In this document: positions 28,404 through 37,501 of the stretch, in pieces
Layout of the letters: the number at the start of each line of letters is the position of its first letter
Position numbering within the stretch: the first letter of the stretch is position 1
Assembly: GCA_947473355.1 (NCBI GenBank)
Contig: CANJCQ010000007.1
Location: forward strand, 1 to 64,000
Source of the DNA: Sphingomonadaceae bacterium
Lineage (GTDB): Bacteria; Pseudomonadota; Alphaproteobacteria; Sphingomonadales; Sphingomonadaceae
Length of the DNA stretch: 64,000 bases
Direction of reading: 5' to 3'
The notes under the pieces: generated by a model
Databases searched by the model: none
What the model was told of the DNA's origin: nothing
What the model saw: the letters and a program-made list of their open reading frames with translations, nothing else
Made by a program: the position numbers and the translations under genes

Positions 28404-30722
28404 ATGACTTCGCACGATTCCGCGCTTTTCGCGCGTATGTTGAACACACCACTGGACGCACTGCTGGCTGAGGCGCGCGCGCGCCGCGATGCGCGCGGCC
28501 CTGCGCGGATGACCTATTCGCCCAAGGTTTTCATACCCCTGACGCGATTGTGCACCGACGTTTGCCATTACTGCACTTTTGCCACGACTCCCTCGCGGCT
28601 TTCCGCACCCTATCTGACGCCTGAGGAAGTGCTCGACATCGCCCGCGCTGGCGCCGCTGCCGGGTGCAAGGAAGCGCTTTTCACGCTCGGCGATGCGCCC
28701 GAGCGGCGTTATGCCGTGGCGAAGGAATGGCTGGAAGCGCGCGGTTTTGCGCGCACTATCGACTATGTGCGCCACTGCGCCGAGCTCGTGCTGAACGAGA
28801 CCGGCCTCTTGCCACACGTCAACGCCGGGGTGCTCGAAGAGGCCGACTACCTGATGTTGCGGCCTTTCGCGGCCTCCTGCGGCCTGATGCTGGAAAGCAC
28901 TTCCGAAAAGCTGCTCGAAAAGGGCGGGGCGCATTATGGCTCTCCGGACAAGGTTCCGGCGGTGCGGCTGGCCTCGCTCGAAGCCGCAGGCCGCGCGCGC
29001 GTGCCAATGACCAGCGGCGTGCTGATCGGCATCGGCGAGACGCCCCAGGATCGCATCGAAGCGCTGTTCGCGCTGCGCGATCTGCATCTGGCGCACGGCC
29101 ACCTGCAGGAAGTCATCGTCCAGAACTTCTGCCCCAAGCCCGGCACCAAGATGTCCGGCGCGCCCGAGGCCAGCGAGGACGACTTCCTGCGCGTCATCGC
29201 GGCGGCGCGGATCGTGCTGCCCGACGAGGTTTCGGTCCAGGCACCGCCCAATCTCAATGGTGAGAGACTGGATGAACTGATTGCTGCAGGTATCGACGAT
29301 TGGGGCGGAATTTCGCCGGTCACTCTCGATCACGTCAATCCCGAAGCGCCCTGGCCGGAAGTGGCCATGCTCGAGGAAGTCTGCGCCGCTGCGGGCCGTC
29401 CGCTGGTCGAACGCCTGACCATCTATCCGCGTTTTGTCGCCACTGACGATCACTCTTGGATCGACGCCAAACTGCGCCCGCATGTGCTCAAGCTGTCCGA
29501 CGCCGAAGGCCTCGCCCGCGACAGTCGCTGGAGCCCCGGCCTGTCCGAACTGGCACCCGGCACCCCCTCCGCGCCGCTCGGCCGCCGCCATTCCGGGCCA
29601 GTCGCCACTTCGCTGCATCGCACGCTCGATCGCGCCGCCAATGGCGCCGAGCTCAGCGAAGCCGAGATCGTCTCGCTGTTTGCCACGCGCGGCGCGGCTG
29701 CACAGGCCGTGATCGACGTGGCGGACGGACTGCGTCAGGAAACGCGCGGTGACACAGTGACTTACGTCGTCAACCGCAACATCAATTACACCAACATCTG
29801 CTCTTACGCCTGCACCTTCTGCGCCTTCTCCAAGAGCTCAAGCAAGGCGGGCTTCCGCGACAAGCCCTACATGATCGACGCCGGAGAAGTGGCAAGCCGT
29901 GCCCGCGAGGCCGTGGAGCGGGGCGCAACCGAAGTCTGCCTGCAAGGCGGCATCCACCCGAGCTACACCGGCGAAACCTATTCCGCCATCGTGCGCGCAG
30001 TGAAGGCGGCTTGCCCGGACCTCCACATCCACGCCTTCTCGCCGCTCGAGATCTGGCAGGGCGCGCAGACTTTGGGCATGACGACGCGCGATTACCTGAT
30101 GCGGCTCAAGGACGACGGCCTCGGTTCGCTCCCCGGCACATCGGCGGAAATCCTCTGCGATGACGTGCGCGCGGTGATCTGTCCTGACAAGCAGACCGTG
30201 GCCGAATGGCTCGGCGTGGTGCGTGACGCGCATCTGGTCGGCATTCCGACCACATCGACGATCATGTATGGGCACATCGAACGCCCTGAACACTGGGCGC
30301 GGCACATCCTGGCCCTGCGACACCTTCAGGGCGAAACCGGCGGCTTCACCGAATTCGTGCCCCTGCCTTTGGTCCACATGGAAGCTCCGATGTATCGCCG
30401 CGGCCAGTCGCGCAAAGGCCCGACCTGGCGCGAGGCGTTGATGATGCACGCGGTGGCTCGGATCGCGCTATACCGGCAGATCGATTCGATCCAGTGCTCA
30501 TGGGTCAAGCTCGGCATGCCCGGCGCGGCGGCGGCGCTGGCGGCGGGGGTCAACGATCTCGGCGGTGTCCTGATGAACGAAAGCATCAGCCGGGCGGCGG
30601 GCGCGGAGCATGGGCAAGAAGTCAGCGTTGATGATCTGCGCAGCGCGGCGGCATCGGCCGGGCGCAGGCTCAGGCAGCGCACTACGCTCTACAAGGATGT
30701 AGCATCCTTCGAAGACGCGTGA
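28404..30722 (+). CDS. fbiC: Fused CofG-CofH FO synthase (FbiC-type)
   Basis: Two radical-SAM CX3CX2C motifs: RLCTDVCHYCTF (N-term) and NICSYACTFCAFS (C-term); 772 aa two-domain ORF directly after cofD. Confidence 0.95.
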   Translation: MTSHDSALFARMLNTPLDALLAEARARRDARGPARMTYSPKVFIPLTRLCTDVCHYCTFATTPSRLSAPYLTPEEVLDIARAGAAAGCKEALFTLGDAPERRYAVAKEWLEARGFARTIDYVRHCAELVLNETGLLPHVNAGVLEEADYLMLRPFAASCGLMLESTSEKLLEKGGAHYGSPDKVPAVRLASLEAAGRARVPMTSGVLIGIGETPQDRIEALFALRDLHLAHGHLQEVIVQNFCPKPGTKMSGAPEASEDDFLRVIAAARIVLPDEVSVQAPPNLNGERLDELIAAGIDDWGGISPVTLDHVNPEAPWPEVAMLEEVCAAAGRPLVERLTIYPRFVATDDHSWIDAKLRPHVLKLSDAEGLARDSRWSPGLSELAPGTPSAPLGRRHSGPVATSLHRTLDRAANGAELSEAEIVSLFATRGAAAQAVIDVADGLRQETRGDTVTYVVNRNINYTNICSYACTFCAFSKSSSKAGFRDKPYMIDAGEVASRAREAVERGATEVCLQGGIHPSYTGETYSAIVRAVKAACPDLHIHAFSPLEIWQGAQTLGMTTRDYLMRLKDDGLGSLPGTSAEILCDDVRAVICPDKQTVAEWLGVVRDAHLVGIPTTSTIMYGHIERPEHWARHILALRHLQGETGGFTEFVPLPLVHMEAPMYRRGQSRKGPTWREALMMHAVARIALYRQIDSIQCSWVKLGMPGAAAALAAGVNDLGGVLMNESISRAAGAEHGQEVSVDDLRSAAASAGRRLRQRTTLYKDVASFEDA

Positions 30723-30740
30723 GGTCAGGTCGGAACCTCT

Positions 30741-31265
30741 TCAGCGAATGAGAACATCGAGAGCTGCCGGATCGAGACCGTTCTGGCGGTAATAATCGCG
30801 GCACAGGGCAAGCGCGGAAAAGCCATCCTCGTAAGCGGCGAAATAGCCGTCAGCCGGGTTATCGAGATAGACCAGTGCACCCTCGATCATGAACAGGATC
30901 ATCGCCGGTTCGGGGGAATCCTCTTGGATAACCAAGGTGTGTGCTTCGCCTGCGGGCTCGTAAATGAAGGTGCCAGCCTTGGCGATCCAGTCGTGCTCCA
31001 GATAGCGCCAGTGACCTTGCATGGTGAATCCCTGGACGATGCCGGTATGATAGTGCGTTCCGAGCGAGGCGCCCGGCATGGCCTTGAGAATCACCGTAAA
31101 CCCGCCGGAAGTGACATTGAAACGGCAAGGCTGGATCCAGACGCCTTCGGCATAGGGTATCCAGGGGGCATCGTCGCCAAGATCGAGATTGGCGACAAAG
31201 TGACCGCGCTGTCTTTGTCCCGGCGCCAGTCCATCCGTTGAGTCATGAAACTCCGTGATCGGCAT
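30741..31265 (-). CDS. Cupin protein, 2,4'-dihydroxyacetophenone dioxygenase-like
   Basis: PGASLGTHYHTGIVQGFTMQGHWRYLEHDWIAKAGTFIYEPAGEAHTLV. Confidence 0.75.
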   Translation of the reverse strand: MPITEFHDSTDGLAPGQRQRGHFVANLDLGDDAPWIPYAEGVWIQPCRFNVTSGGFTVILKAMPGASLGTHYHTGIVQGFTMQGHWRYLEHDWIAKAGTFIYEPAGEAHTLVIQEDSPEPAMILFMIEGALVYLDNPADGYFAAYEDGFSALALCRDYYRQNGLDPAALDVLIR

Positions 31266-31316
31266 GTGTGTCTCTTTCGTTTGAGTGAAGCACGTGCGGG
31301 AAGGAAGCGCCCATGT

Positions 31317-32102
31317 TCAAGGCCGCATGATCCAGCCACCGTCAATGTGAATCACCTGCCCGGTAATCCACTTGCCGGCCTCCGAACACAGCAGCACCGC
31401 CGCGCCGACGAGCTCCTCCGGCTCTCCGCGCGGCTTGGTGGCGACAGCCATTTGCAGGAACTGGATGAACGGCGAATCGTCTGGCACCAGCATCTTGCCC
31501 GCGTCCGATGTGACATTGCCCGGCGCGATGGCGTTGCAGGTGATGTTGTCCGGGCCCCATTGCTTGGCGAGGCTGGTGGTTAGGCCGACCAGCGCGATCT
31601 TGGTGATGCCGTAGAGGCTGGTTGCCGGGTATGCGCCGCCCGAGCTTTGGTTGATGATCCGCCCGCCGCCGCGTGTGCGCATCGAAGGCGCGCAGGCGCG
31701 GGCGCAGAGCAGGGCGCCGGTGGTGTTGACCGCGAAGGCCTTGTTCCAGGCCTCGATCGGCACAGTGTCGATCGAATCGTAGCTGATATCGACCATCAGG
31801 GCGGCGTTGTTGATAAGGATATCGATCCCGCCGAACTCCGCTATTGCCGAGGCGGCCATGGCCAGCGTCGAGGCCTCGTCGGATACATCGACCTGAACTG
31901 CGACGGCCTTGCCGCCCGCCGCATTGATTTCGTCGGCGACCTTCTGCGCGCCTTCGCCATTGAGGTCGGCCACCACCACCGAGGCCCCAGCATTGGAAAG
32001 GCCAAAGGCATAGGCCCGCCCAATCGAATTGCCGCGCCCGCCCGCGCCGGTGACAATCGCGACTTTGCCGTCGAGGCGGAATTGATCGAGGGTGAAGGTC
32101 AT
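31317..32102 (-). CDS. SDR family oxidoreductase
   Basis: GKVAIVTGAGGRGNSIGRAYA, DILINNAALM, SLYGITKIALVGLTTSLAKQWGPDNITCNAIAPG. Confidence 0.9.
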   Translation of the reverse strand: MTFTLDQFRLDGKVAIVTGAGGRGNSIGRAYAFGLSNAGASVVVADLNGEGAQKVADEINAAGGKAVAVQVDVSDEASTLAMAASAIAEFGGIDILINNAALMVDISYDSIDTVPIEAWNKAFAVNTTGALLCARACAPSMRTRGGGRIINQSSGGAYPATSLYGITKIALVGLTTSLAKQWGPDNITCNAIAPGNVTSDAGKMLVPDDSPFIQFLQMAVATKPRGEPEELVGAAVLLCSEAGKWITGQVIHIDGGWIMRP

Positions 32103-32120
32103 TGGGGGTGCTCCGTGAGT

Positions 32121-32921
32121 TCAGTCGGCGGTGGCGGCGAAAAAGCTGCTCGCCGCATCGGCCAATTTGTTCGCGTCGGCGCTGCTTGGCAGGATCGCTT
32201 GCAGCAGGTTCATATCCTTGACCAGCAGCGGCCCGCCCAGCCAGGGGACGGGCGGTTGCGGCATGCGGCTATAAATCTCCATGCCCATGCTGCGCCCGCT
32301 GCTCTGGCTGACCAGTTCGGCGAGCGCCTTGCGGTCGATCCCCAGCGCTTCGGCAGCGGCCAGCGCATGGTAGGCGATGCCGAGATGGGCCGAGAGCAGC
32401 GCGTTATTGACGATCTTGGCCTTTTGCCCTGCGCCGGGCGGGCCGAGCAGCACGATCAGCCCGCCGAATGTCTCGAACACCGGCTTTGCCGCTGCGAAAG
32501 CCTCCGCCGAAGCGCCGCACATAACGGTCAGCGTGCCCGCCTCGGCAGCGGGCAATCCACCGCTGACGGGGGCATCGATCAGCTGGATGCCGCGCGCGGC
32601 GCATTGCGCTTCGAGTGTGATGCAGCTTTCGGGCAGGATGGTGGAATGGATCGCGATCCGGCTGCCGCTTTTCATCACCGGGATCAGCTGGTCGGTGATC
32701 TGGAAAACATCGGCATCAGTAACCACGCAGATGCCGACGTGATCGCAGGCCGCGCCAAGTTCGGCAACGCTGGCCGCTGCCTTGGCCCCTTTCGCGACAT
32801 AGGCCTCCAGCGCCTCTGGACGCCGCGCCCAGACCGTCAGGTCTAGCCCCGCATCGACGATCCGGTGCGCCATCGGGCCGCCCTGGCTGCCCACACCGAT
32901 GAAACCTGTTTTCTCAGACAT
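32121..32921 (-). CDS. NAD(P)-dependent oxidoreductase, 3-hydroxyisobutyrate dehydrogenase family
   Basis: TGFIGVGSQGGPMAHRIVDAG, LIDAPVSGGLPAAEAGTLTVMCG, KIVNNALLSAHLGIA. Confidence 0.88.
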   Translation of the reverse strand: MSEKTGFIGVGSQGGPMAHRIVDAGLDLTVWARRPEALEAYVAKGAKAAASVAELGAACDHVGICVVTDADVFQITDQLIPVMKSGSRIAIHSTILPESCITLEAQCAARGIQLIDAPVSGGLPAAEAGTLTVMCGASAEAFAAAKPVFETFGGLIVLLGPPGAGQKAKIVNNALLSAHLGIAYHALAAAEALGIDRKALAELVSQSSGRSMGMEIYSRMPQPPVPWLGGPLLVKDMNLLQAILPSSADANKLADAASSFFAATAD

Positions 32922-32926
32922 GCTAA

Positions 32927-33682
32927 TTAACCCGCTGTTATACCGGCATCAATCGAGATGCAAGCGCCGTGATACGAGCGCCCTGCAGGCGATGCCAGCA
33001 TGGTGACGAGGTCCGCGACGTCGTCCACCTCGACCTGCCCGCGCAGGCCAGAATAGCGCGCGATCAGGTCCATCTCTGCCTCGGCGGGGAAAGTCATGCC
33101 GTCGGAAATGTTGGTGATCATGCCGCCCGGCGCGACCGCGTTGATGCGGATCGGCTGGCGGGCATATTCCATCGCCATGGCCTTGGTCATGTTCATCAGC
33201 CCCGCCTTGCTGGCGCAATAGGCCGCAGCATAGGCCTCGCCGATGAAGGAGGCGGAGGAGCAGCAATTGACGATAGCGCCGCTGGTTTCCAGCAAATGCG
33301 GGATCGCCGCTTGGCTCAGGAACCACGGCGCGTTGAGATTGATGGCTATGGTCTGGAGGTAATGGTCGCGCGGCATATCGGTGGTCCGCGCCATGCGGAT
33401 GATCCCGGCGATGTTGCACAGTGCGTCGAGCCGCCCGAAATGCGCCACAGCCGCCGCGACTGCGCCGGTGCAGGTATCGGGATCGGCGAGATTGGCGACG
33501 TGCGTCAGCACCTTGGCCGTGCCCAGCATACCCGCCGTCTCGGCCAGCCGCTCCGCGTTGACGTCGACGATGCACAGGTCCGCGCCCGCTTCCGCCAGTT
33601 TGCGCGCGCTGGCCCGGCCAAGCCCCGAGGCGGCGCCGGTAACCAGCGCGACCTTGCCGCTCATGTCCACTTTCATTGCCAT
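32927..33682 (-). CDS. SDR family oxidoreductase
   Basis: GKVALVTGAASGLGRASAR, DALCNIAGI, YAAAYCASKAGLMNMTKAMAMEYA. Confidence 0.9.
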   Translation of the reverse strand: MAMKVDMSGKVALVTGAASGLGRASARKLAEAGADLCIVDVNAERLAETAGMLGTAKVLTHVANLADPDTCTGAVAAAVAHFGRLDALCNIAGIIRMARTTDMPRDHYLQTIAINLNAPWFLSQAAIPHLLETSGAIVNCCSSASFIGEAYAAAYCASKAGLMNMTKAMAMEYARQPIRINAVAPGGMITNISDGMTFPAEAEMDLIARYSGLRGQVEVDDVADLVTMLASPAGRSYHGACISIDAGITAG

Positions 33683-33683
33683 G

Positions 33684-34469
33684 TCAGCCGTTCCACGGAA
33701 GGCCGGCTTCGACCTTCTTGATCATTTCAAAGACAACCCCCTGGATCACCGATGCCTTGGGCCAACCAGCGATGGTGCCATATTGCAGCACGAATTCCTG
33801 CAATTCGGCGCCCGTGCAGTTGCCGCTGGCCATGGCCGCGTGGAAGTGGCTGCCGATCGGGATCACCGCGCAGCTTTCCGCCACGCCGACCAGCGTCAGC
33901 CAGCGGCGCGAGCGCTGATCCAGCCCTTCGCGGCCCCACATTTCGCCGAACACGAAATTGTTGATCGCTTCCAGATAGGGAGTGATCGAGGGACTGCCGG
34001 GGAAGGTCATGGCCTTGACGAATTCTTCCCCGCCATGCGCGGTGCGCTCGTCCGGATCCCAGGCCTCGGCCCGGATTGGCGGGCGCGGGGCAGGGGGCAG
34101 GCCAAGCGCCGCAGCGGCGCGGGTCGCGGCCTTGTCGATCAGGTCGCCGGTGCCCCAGCCGCCATAGACCGCCAGGTGCAGCGCTGCTTCGCGCAGTTCG
34201 GCCAGGCTGACCTTGCCAGTGCGGAGAGCGGCGGTTACCACACCCTCGATGGTGCTTTCGGGATAGCGGCAAAGTGCGGCCCCCGCGATTCCGATCAGGA
34301 AGCGCGCGCGCAGATCGAGGCCCGGACGGCTCCACACTTCGGCATAGATGAAATCGCGGACGCTTTCTTCCCATGGCGTCTGCGGGGCAGCGGGGGCCTC
34401 GCCATAGACTTTGGCTTGCAACGCCGCACCGCGCGCGCTGCGTTCCTTGGGGTCAAGCAGCTTGCTCAT
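33684..34469 (-). CDS. Tandem carboxymuconolactone decarboxylase-family protein
   Basis: Two CMD-like repeats: EAALHLAVYGGWGTGDLIDKAATRAA and EFVLQYGTIAGWPKASVIQGVVFEMI. Confidence 0.85.
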   Translation of the reverse strand: MSKLLDPKERSARGAALQAKVYGEAPAAPQTPWEESVRDFIYAEVWSRPGLDLRARFLIGIAGAALCRYPESTIEGVVTAALRTGKVSLAELREAALHLAVYGGWGTGDLIDKAATRAAAALGLPPAPRPPIRAEAWDPDERTAHGGEEFVKAMTFPGSPSITPYLEAINNFVFGEMWGREGLDQRSRRWLTLVGVAESCAVIPIGSHFHAAMASGNCTGAELQEFVLQYGTIAGWPKASVIQGVVFEMIKKVEAGLPWNG

Positions 34470-35947
34470 GCGTCGGGTCCTTTCAGGCTCATCCAGATGT
34501 TCTTGGGCTGCATGAATTCATTGAGCCCCTCGATGCCGCCGAGCCGCCCGTGGCCGCTCTTCTTCCAGCCCCCAAAGGGACAATTGGGCTGCATTGCCTC
34601 GCCTGAGCCGTTGACGTGGATCATGCCCGCCTGAAGCTGCGCCGTGACATGATGCGCGCGGCGCAGGTTCTGGGTGTGGACGTATGCGCCGAGGCCATAT
34701 TCGGTGTCATTGGCAAGCGCGATGGCTTCGTCCTCGGTGTCGAACGGGGTCACTGCCAGCACTGGCCCGAACACTTCGTTCTGGGCGATTTCGCTGGAAT
34801 TGGGCACATCGGCGAGCACAGTGACTGGCAGGTAATAGCCTCCGGCATGATCGCCGCCGAGCCGCGTGCCGCCTGCGACAATTCGCCCGCCTTCGGCTGT
34901 TCCGCGTTCGACCATGCCAAGGATGCGGTTGATAGCCGTCTCGGAAATGACCGGGCCAAGCATGGTCTGCGGATCGAGCGGGTCGCCGCAGACGATATGT
35001 CCGGCCATCGCCGAAAGGGTCTGTACATAGGCGTCATAGATGCCGCGCTGGACAAGCAACCGGGTGCCGTTGACACAGCCCTGACCATTGGCCGCGACCG
35101 CACCGGAAAGCCCGAACTTGGCGGCGCTCATCAGGTCTGCGTCGTCGAACACGATAACTGCCGACTTGCCGCCCAGTTCCAGCCCGACAGGCTTCAGCGA
35201 CTGCGCCGCGCTGGCCAGCACTTTCTTCGCCGTGCCTCCCGAGCCGATGAATTCGATCTTGTCGATGCCGGAGTGCAGCACCATGGCCTCGCCCGCGTCG
35301 GCCGCGCCGGTGATCATGTTGACCACGCCTGGCGGGAAGCCAGCCTCGCGGATGATCTCGGCCAGCATCATCGCCGAATAGGGGGCAAGGTCGGGCGATT
35401 TGAGCACCACGCAGTTGCCGGCAGCAAGGGCCGGGGCCATGACCATCGTCGCGGCAAACAGCGGACCGTTCCACGGAATGATCACGCCGACGACGCCATA
35501 GGGCTCATAGGTCACATAGTCATGCGCCGGGCCGCCCCACATCGGAACCGTGCGGCCATGGATCTTGTCGCACCAGCCGCCGAAATAGCGAAACTTCTGC
35601 GCTGCATCATGGCCCATGTGCGGCGCATAGGCCCCGATCGAGCCGTTTTCGGCGACGAGGCTGGGGGCGAATTCGGCAGACTTGGCTTCGAACAGCGCGG
35701 CGAGCTTGAAGAACAGATTGCGCCGCTGATCGCCTGGCATGGCGCGCCAGGCGGGGAAGGCCTTCCGGGCGGACTGAACAGCGCGGTCGACGTCATCAGC
35801 ATTGGCCATGCGGATTTCGCGGGTGACCGTGCCGGTGCCGGGATAGATATGCGCGAGTAAATCGCCGCTGCCGGCTTCTTCGCCGAGGCCATCGATGATG
35901 ATCGGATGTCGGGGCAGCTTGTCCACTGCCGGATTCAGGAAACCCAT
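34466..35947 (-). CDS. Aldehyde dehydrogenase
   Basis: ALAAGNCVVLKSPDLAPYSAMML, EFIGSGGTAKKVLASAAQSLKPVGLELGGKSAVIVFDDAD, NGQGCVNGTRLLV, QNEVFGPVLAV. Confidence 0.93.
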   Translation of the reverse strand: MGFLNPAVDKLPRHPIIIDGLGEEAGSGDLLAHIYPGTGTVTREIRMANADDVDRAVQSARKAFPAWRAMPGDQRRNLFFKLAALFEAKSAEFAPSLVAENGSIGAYAPHMGHDAAQKFRYFGGWCDKIHGRTVPMWGGPAHDYVTYEPYGVVGVIIPWNGPLFAATMVMAPALAAGNCVVLKSPDLAPYSAMMLAEIIREAGFPPGVVNMITGAADAGEAMVLHSGIDKIEFIGSGGTAKKVLASAAQSLKPVGLELGGKSAVIVFDDADLMSAAKFGLSGAVAANGQGCVNGTRLLVQRGIYDAYVQTLSAMAGHIVCGDPLDPQTMLGPVISETAINRILGMVERGTAEGGRIVAGGTRLGGDHAGGYYLPVTVLADVPNSSEIAQNEVFGPVLAVTPFDTEDEAIALANDTEYGLGAYVHTQNLRRAHHVTAQLQAGMIHVNGSGEAMQPNCPFGGWKKSGHGRLGGIEGLNEFMQPKNIWMSLKGPDA

Positions 35948-36052
35948 ATTATCCACTCCCGGGCGAGCATGAGAATCGCTCGCCGCATTGTTGATTGGAG
36001 ACTGACGCAAGCGGCGCCTACTGGCAAGCGCCGTGTCGAGTCGGCTAATCTA

Positions 36053-36066
36053 TAATATGCATATTA
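36053..36066. promoter_or_regulatory. Perfect 14-bp palindrome, candidate operator in the ALDH/GntR divergent intergenic region
   Basis: TAATATGCATATTA between divergent genes. Confidence 0.5.
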
Positions 36067-36136
36067 TTATTCTGATAGAGGGGTGCGAGAGCAATTTTCA
36101 CGTTGTCGTGACGATTAAACGGTATATTTAACCGCT

Positions 36137-36862
36137 ATGACGCAAGTTTCTGCAGCATCCAGCACGCGTGACCTTGCCGCCGGACGGCGCAATGTCGTGG
36201 CCTCGGCAGTCGAGGCCCTGCGCGAGCGGATTTTCGCATTGCCCGATGGTGAGCTGATCGGCTCGCTGCCCGATCTGGCCAAGGCGCTCGGGGTTGGCAT
36301 CGTCACCATTCAGCAAGCCGCACGGATTCTCGAACACGAGGGGTTGCTGGAAGTTCGCCGGGGGCCGGGCGGCGGTTATTATGGGCGGCGGCCTGATGCG
36401 GCGACGCTGGAGCGCTCGCTCGCCGCCTATATGCGCAGCCAGCCTGCCTCGTGGGAAGAAGCGCTCGACATGACCTCGCTGCTGTTCAACGAACTGGCGG
36501 CAGCAGCAGCCGAATGCCACGAGCCGGTTTTGCTGGAGGAACTGCGCGGCTTCGCCCAGTCAGTCTCGCGGGCAGCGGGGGAAGAAGATGTACAACAGCT
36601 CGAACTCGCCTTCCAGGACCTGCTGTTCCGCATGGTCGACCGCCCGCTGTTCGAATTGCTGACGCGGGTTACCCTGCGCTTTTCAGCCAGCGCGCCGCAC
36701 GATTCCGCCTATCGCGGGGCACTTGATCTGGAGCGCTGGAAAAGCGGGCGGCGACTGATCATCGATGCGATCATGCGCCATGATGCGCAGCTCGCCCGTT
36801 TCGAGGCAAACCGCAACAATCGTGACTACATTATGGCCTGGCTGCAGCACATGCGCAGCTAG
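36137..36862 (+). CDS. GntR family transcriptional regulator
   Basis: ALRERIFALPDGELIGSLPDLAKALGVGIVTIQQAARILEHEGLLEVRRGPGGGYYGRRP winged HTH. Confidence 0.87.
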   Translation: MTQVSAASSTRDLAAGRRNVVASAVEALRERIFALPDGELIGSLPDLAKALGVGIVTIQQAARILEHEGLLEVRRGPGGGYYGRRPDAATLERSLAAYMRSQPASWEEALDMTSLLFNELAAAAAECHEPVLLEELRGFAQSVSRAAGEEDVQQLELAFQDLLFRMVDRPLFELLTRVTLRFSASAPHDSAYRGALDLERWKSGRRLIIDAIMRHDAQLARFEANRNNRDYIMAWLQHMRS

Positions 36863-36868
36863 CCCCGC

Positions 36869-37342
36869 CTACATCGCGCGGGTCTGTTCCCATGCGGCAT
36901 CGGTGCACCAGACATATTCGAGATAGTGCCCCATCGTGCTGCGCGCATCGATGTAGAGGAATTTGAGGCTGTCGCCGCCGCCGGTATCGCGCCACATCAC
37001 CACTGGCAGGTCTTGCGCCTTGGTGCGCGCGAGGAAATCTTCCCAGGAGCCTTCGACCCGCATGCAGACCTGGTGGAAGCGTATCGGGCCGCCGTTTGAA
37101 GGCGCATTGGCATAGATGCCGAGCGGGTCGGTCAAAGGCTGGATCAGCTCGTATTGCACGTCGCCGATCCAGATGAAGCACAGCCGCAGCTTGTTGATCA
37201 CCTCGCCGGTCGGCGAATCGACTGGCTGGTCGACCTCGATGATATGCGGCTCATGCGTCATGCCGCGCCCGCGGAACTGGGCGATGCCTTCTTCCAGACT
37301 GTCGCAGACATAGCCGAGCTGGTAGAATTTGCCTTCGATCAT
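36869..37342 (-). CDS. VOC family protein
   Basis: FYQLGYVCDSLEEGIAQFRGR, IRFHQVCMRVEGSWEDFLART; glyoxalase/epimerase-like fold pattern. Confidence 0.8.
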   Translation of the reverse strand: MIEGKFYQLGYVCDSLEEGIAQFRGRGMTHEPHIIEVDQPVDSPTGEVINKLRLCFIWIGDVQYELIQPLTDPLGIYANAPSNGGPIRFHQVCMRVEGSWEDFLARTKAQDLPVVMWRDTGGGDSLKFLYIDARSTMGHYLEYVWCTDAAWEQTRAM

Positions 37343-37378
37343 TTCGCTCTCCCGGAATTTCGAACTTCAAAAACCCTC

Positions 37379-37483
37379 GTCATCCCCGCGAAGGCGGGGA
37401 TCCATCTCGCTGCGTTGCGGATTGAGCCCACTTTGCGCGGAAACACAACCGGGGAGATGGGTCCCCGCCTGCGCGGGGATGAC
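37379..37483. repeat. REP-like palindromic intergenic repeat
   Basis: GTCATCCCCGCGAAGGCGGGGATCCATC ... GATGGGTCCCCGCCTGCGCGGGGATGAC inverted arms. Confidence 0.85.
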
Positions 37484-37501
37484 CTCGCTATTTAATGGCA
37501 A

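Noticed and set aside
27672-29618. 648-aa minus-strand ORF opposite cofD/fbiC
   Set aside because: Shadow ORF; the plus-strand radical-SAM and CofD motifs are decisive.
31647-35860. Large plus-strand ORFs (31647-32846, 33381-34634, 34616-35860) opposite SDR/HIBDH/CMD/ALDH genes
   Set aside because: All are antisense to genes with clear family motifs on the minus strand.
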